This document shows positions 24,272 to 26,380 of a stretch of 26,380 nt of DNA, one piece after another (positions within the stretch are counted from its first letter, which is position 1; each line of letters begins with the position of its first letter). A program made the translations under genes and the position numbers. The notes under the pieces are model-generated. The model did not search any database. It worked only from the letters and a program-made list of their open reading frames with translations, and had not been told where the DNA came from. Location of the stretch: the IMG/VR virus record IMGVR_UViG_3300030099_001191, positions 1-26,380 of that record. One strand, given 5' to 3'. The DNA is from a virus.

Positions 24272-25651
24272 TTAAGCTACTCTTGTAACTAATACTGTAA
24301 TGTCTCCACTTGCTGGAGCCGCCGCGAATGTTAAGTCTACTGTATTTACTGTTGTTCTAACTACATCAGCATTAACAGTTTCATAGCTACTACTATCAAA
24401 TAGTTGAACAATAACATTTCTTGAGTTTAAGTTATGTGTTACTTCAGCAGTTGTTGCACCGCCTACAGTTGTTGAAAAACCTAAGTTAACAGTACCAGAA
24501 GCATTTGGAATAGTTGCTGTTCTATCTGCTGTAGGATCTTCAATTGTAAGTTTAGTTTCAAAATCATCAGCAGTAGCACCTTCAAATAATATTGTGTTAT
24601 TTTCTACAACTTGTACAGTTTCATTTTGTATTGTTTGTGTTCCAGAAACTTCTAAGTTTGTTACTTTTAATGTACCTGTACTAGGATTATATTTAAAATC
24701 AGCTTGTGATTTACCTGTTTGAGCACCTGTAGCATTTGTAACAAATGTAACAAATCTATCAGCATTTGTAGTATCGTTGCTTATTGTTTGTTTTGTATCA
24801 GTATTTGGCGTAGATACAGAACCGCCTAATGATATATCTGAACCGTTAATAGTAATACTAGAATTTGCTAAATGTACGTTATCAACAGAACCATCAGTAT
24901 AATGTTCTGAGTTTAAAGCGTTATCAGCAATCTTATCGCCATCAACAGCGTCATCAGCTAATTGTGCTGTATCAACACCGCCAGTTGCAATTCTTATTCT
25001 AACTATATCATCGGTAGTAGCACCTTCAATTTTAATACCAGTACCGTCAAATAATTTTAAAGTATCATTATTACTGTCCGCTACTAAATTTTGAGTTGAC
25101 GCAAAAGTAAGTGAGCCACTGTGTGCTGGGTTTGTAGCAACTGTTTTAAATATATTCTGAGAAGAACCTTTGTCTGTATTTGTAAATGTTAAATCATAAG
25201 GGTCACTATCAGAACCAGTAGTAATATCTGTCCAATCAATATCAATACCGCCGCCCTCAACAAACTTAACTTCTTTGCCATTGTTTATTGTAACTTCAGT
25301 GCCGTCTCCATCTTCTAATTGGAACGCCATTGCAGCAGCACCTGTAATTGTAATAGCACCACCTGATTCAGATAATGTTATATTATCACCACCAATTAAA
25401 TTTAATGTTTCAGTAGAGCCAATTGCAGAACCATCTGCTTGAACAGTTCTAAATGTGTTTGTATCTCCTGTAAGAGAAATCCAACCGCTATTAGTACCGT
25501 CAGTGTTATATTTTATAGTGTTCGTCCCAGTGTCATATATTATTTTACCTTCTACGTTTGATGCAGAGGCCTGGGTTGTTTTATGTAAGATTGCGTTTTG
25601 CAGCTCTGATACATTTCGTAAGTCTAAGTGATTTAAAAATGGTATTGCCAT
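24272..25651 (-). CDS. Tail fibre / appendage protein (459 aa)
   Basis: Starts MAIPFLNHLDLRNVSELQNA, followed by VEGKIIYDTGTNTIKYNTDG and GWISLTGDTNTF, an N-terminus that I recall from many marine phage fibres and that probably attaches to the tail. The middle has ADDAVDGDKIADNALNSEHY and a GGDNITLSESGGAITITGAA strand block. Residues ~324-380 (VTNLEVSGTQTIQNETVQVV, then FETKLTIEDPTADRTATIPN) are a widely shared fibre module. The C-terminal ~75 residues (AEVTHNLNSRNVIVQLFDSS to ITVLVTRVA) form a small beta-domain also found at the ends of other phage appendage proteins. It lies 7 nt after the 113-aa gene and 21 nt before the 1474-aa fibre gene. Whether it is a separate fibre or the base to which the large fibres attach cannot be told. 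Confidence 0.82.
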   Translation of the reverse strand: MAIPFLNHLDLRNVSELQNAILHKTTQASASNVEGKIIYDTGTNTIKYNTDGTNSGWISLTGDTNTFRTVQADGSAIGSTETLNLIGGDNITLSESGGAITITGAAAMAFQLEDGDGTEVTINNGKEVKFVEGGGIDIDWTDITTGSDSDPYDLTFTNTDKGSSQNIFKTVATNPAHSGSLTFASTQNLVADSNNDTLKLFDGTGIKIEGATTDDIVRIRIATGGVDTAQLADDAVDGDKIADNALNSEHYTDGSVDNVHLANSSITINGSDISLGGSVSTPNTDTKQTISNDTTNADRFVTFVTNATGAQTGKSQADFKYNPSTGTLKVTNLEVSGTQTIQNETVQVVENNTILFEGATADDFETKLTIEDPTADRTATIPNASGTVNLGFSTTVGGATTAEVTHNLNSRNVIVQLFDSSSYETVNADVVRTTVNTVDLTFAAAPASGDITVLVTRVA

Positions 25652-25658
25652 AATTGTT

Positions 25659-26000
25659 TTAGTTTAAGTATGCGTAGCCGCTTTCAGCAGCCGCTAAAGT
25701 TATTGTTATAGTATTGTTGTCATTGTATTTTACACCAGCAAATGCGCCTACATTTTCGTAAACTTCGTCACTACTTGAAAATTTAATACAAACATCAGGA
25801 AATGTGTCTAAGTTGTGATTTATTGTCCAAGTATTTGAAGCTGAATTTTGATGATGTATAAAAAGTCTTTCTTTTTTAATAAAAGTTTTTAAATCCGCAA
25901 CCTTAAAATTTTTAGTATTTCCAGTTTGCGAATCAGTACCTAGCAGCTTGTCATTCTCATGAATAACAGAATCTAAAGCTATATTTTTAATTCTAGGCAT
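25659..26000 (-). CDS. Small appendage protein (113 aa)
   Basis: Residues 1-42 (MPRIKNIALDSVIHENDKLL, then GTDSQTGNTKNFKVADLKTF) resemble the N-terminal attachment segment of marine phage fibre proteins. Residues ~43-113 (ASNTWTINHNLDTFPDVCIK, then DNNTITITLAAAESGYAYLN) form a small beta-domain similar in layout to the C-terminal domain of the 459-aa fibre downstream (a T-H-N-L start and a final beta hairpin). It therefore looks like a minimal fibre: attachment part plus end domain with no shaft. Its ATG directly follows the TAA of the holin-like gene with no gap, and its stop is 7 nt before the next start, so the genes are probably coupled. No membrane segment or enzyme motif is present. Confidence 0.7.
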   Translation of the reverse strand: MPRIKNIALDSVIHENDKLLGTDSQTGNTKNFKVADLKTFIKKERLFIHHQNSASNTWTINHNLDTFPDVCIKFSSSDEVYENVGAFAGVKYNDNNTITITLAAAESGYAYLN

Positions 26001-26380
26001 TTATTTTTTTCGTATTTTTTCAACCGAGCGTCCACCAAAGTATGCGCCGATTACTGTTATAAGGACAATTTGTAATAGGTCTGTCCATTTATCCTCTACT
26101 TCAAAAGCAATAGAACCAGAATCAATAAAAACCATTAATACAGTACTTATAATTAAAAATACTAATACTAACGGTCTAACTGAACGAGTAAGCCAGTTAC
26201 CATGCTCAAGATCTGCTTTCCATCTTTCAGTAACATTCTTTTGCATTTCTTTTTCTGCTTCTATAAATATTTGCGTCATTTCTTTTTCGAACTCAGCTTT
26301 TTCATCTTTAGTTCGAATAAACTTATCAGCAACACCGGCAAGCTTGTCTACAACTGCGCCGCCGGCGTTACCAAATAATT
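26001..26380 (-). CDS. Holin-like membrane protein, 5' end outside window
   Basis: The frame stays open upstream of the ATG at 26279 to the window edge; the extra residues read FGNAGGAVVDKLAGVADKFI, then RTKDEKAEFEKE. The true start is therefore probably outside the window. The visible protein has a Gly/Ala amphipathic N-terminus, a charged helix (AEKEMQKNVTERWKADLEHG), and two membrane segments (RPLVLVFLIISTVLMVFIDS and LLQIVLITVIGAYFGGRSVE), ending in basic RSVEKIRKK. This order, a Gly-rich start, charged helix and then membrane helices after NWLTRSVRP, resembles holins of the GTA_holin_3TM type. Such proteins make lesions in the inner membrane for lysis. No endolysin is visible in the window. 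Alternative: a membrane-associated virion protein. Confidence 0.72.
   Translation of the reverse strand, partial: LFGNAGGAVVDKLAGVADKFIRTKDEKAEFEKEMTQIFIEAEKEMQKNVTERWKADLEHGNWLTRSVRPLVLVFLIISTVLMVFIDSGSIAFEVEDKWTDLLQIVLITVIGAYFGGRSVEKIRKK

Overview
The window is one continuous piece of the virion-assembly region of a tailed phage, probably a marine, short-tailed (podovirus-type) phage. All 17 genes I support lie on the minus strand, so transcription runs from high to low coordinates. Genes are packed end to end. The longest gaps are about 56 to 68 bases (14604-14670, 5909-5976, 5052-5107), and no stretch of 300 bases lacks a gene. There are no tRNAs, rRNAs, CRISPR arrays, insertion sequences, integrases or replication genes. 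The DNA is AT-rich, roughly 30-35% GC by eye. Start codons are preceded by A/T-rich leaders with no recognisable Shine-Dalgarno sequence, which fits a Bacteroidota (flavobacterial) host, but this is inference. The terminase and the proteins after the major capsid protein resemble, from memory, crAss-like phages and uncultured marine phages; no search was possible.

Layout in order of transcription. (1) 26380-26001: the 3' part of a holin-like membrane protein. (2) 26000-15169: four appendage genes: a 113-aa small fibre protein, a 459-aa fibre, a 1474-aa fibre with twelve VGIGTTSP-type repeats, and a 1551-aa fibre with a tandem array of ~75-residue repeats. (3) 15165-14671: a small polymerase-beta-type nucleotidyltransferase. 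(4) 14603-13328: four small overlapping genes: a coiled-coil protein, a 75-aa unknown, a protein readable as two fused GroES-like domains, and a candidate small terminase. (5) 13328-5977: the head module: large terminase, portal, acidic scaffold and major capsid protein, closed by a strong hairpin with a UUCG loop. (6) 5908-1: a 266-aa unknown virion protein, two connector/ring-type proteins, and the first 1082 codons of a very large tail (nozzle/muzzle or stabilisation) protein that runs off the window.

How they would work together: scaffold and major capsid protein assemble on the portal; the GroES-like protein may help capsid folding with a host chaperonin; the terminases pump DNA through the portal; the ring proteins and large tail protein close the vertex; the fibres bind the host; the holin-like protein acts at lysis. 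Points most worth a second look are the double GroES-like protein, the nucleotidyltransferase, a sharply bounded GC-rich block inside the large terminase gene, and the adhesin-like domain fused to one connector.
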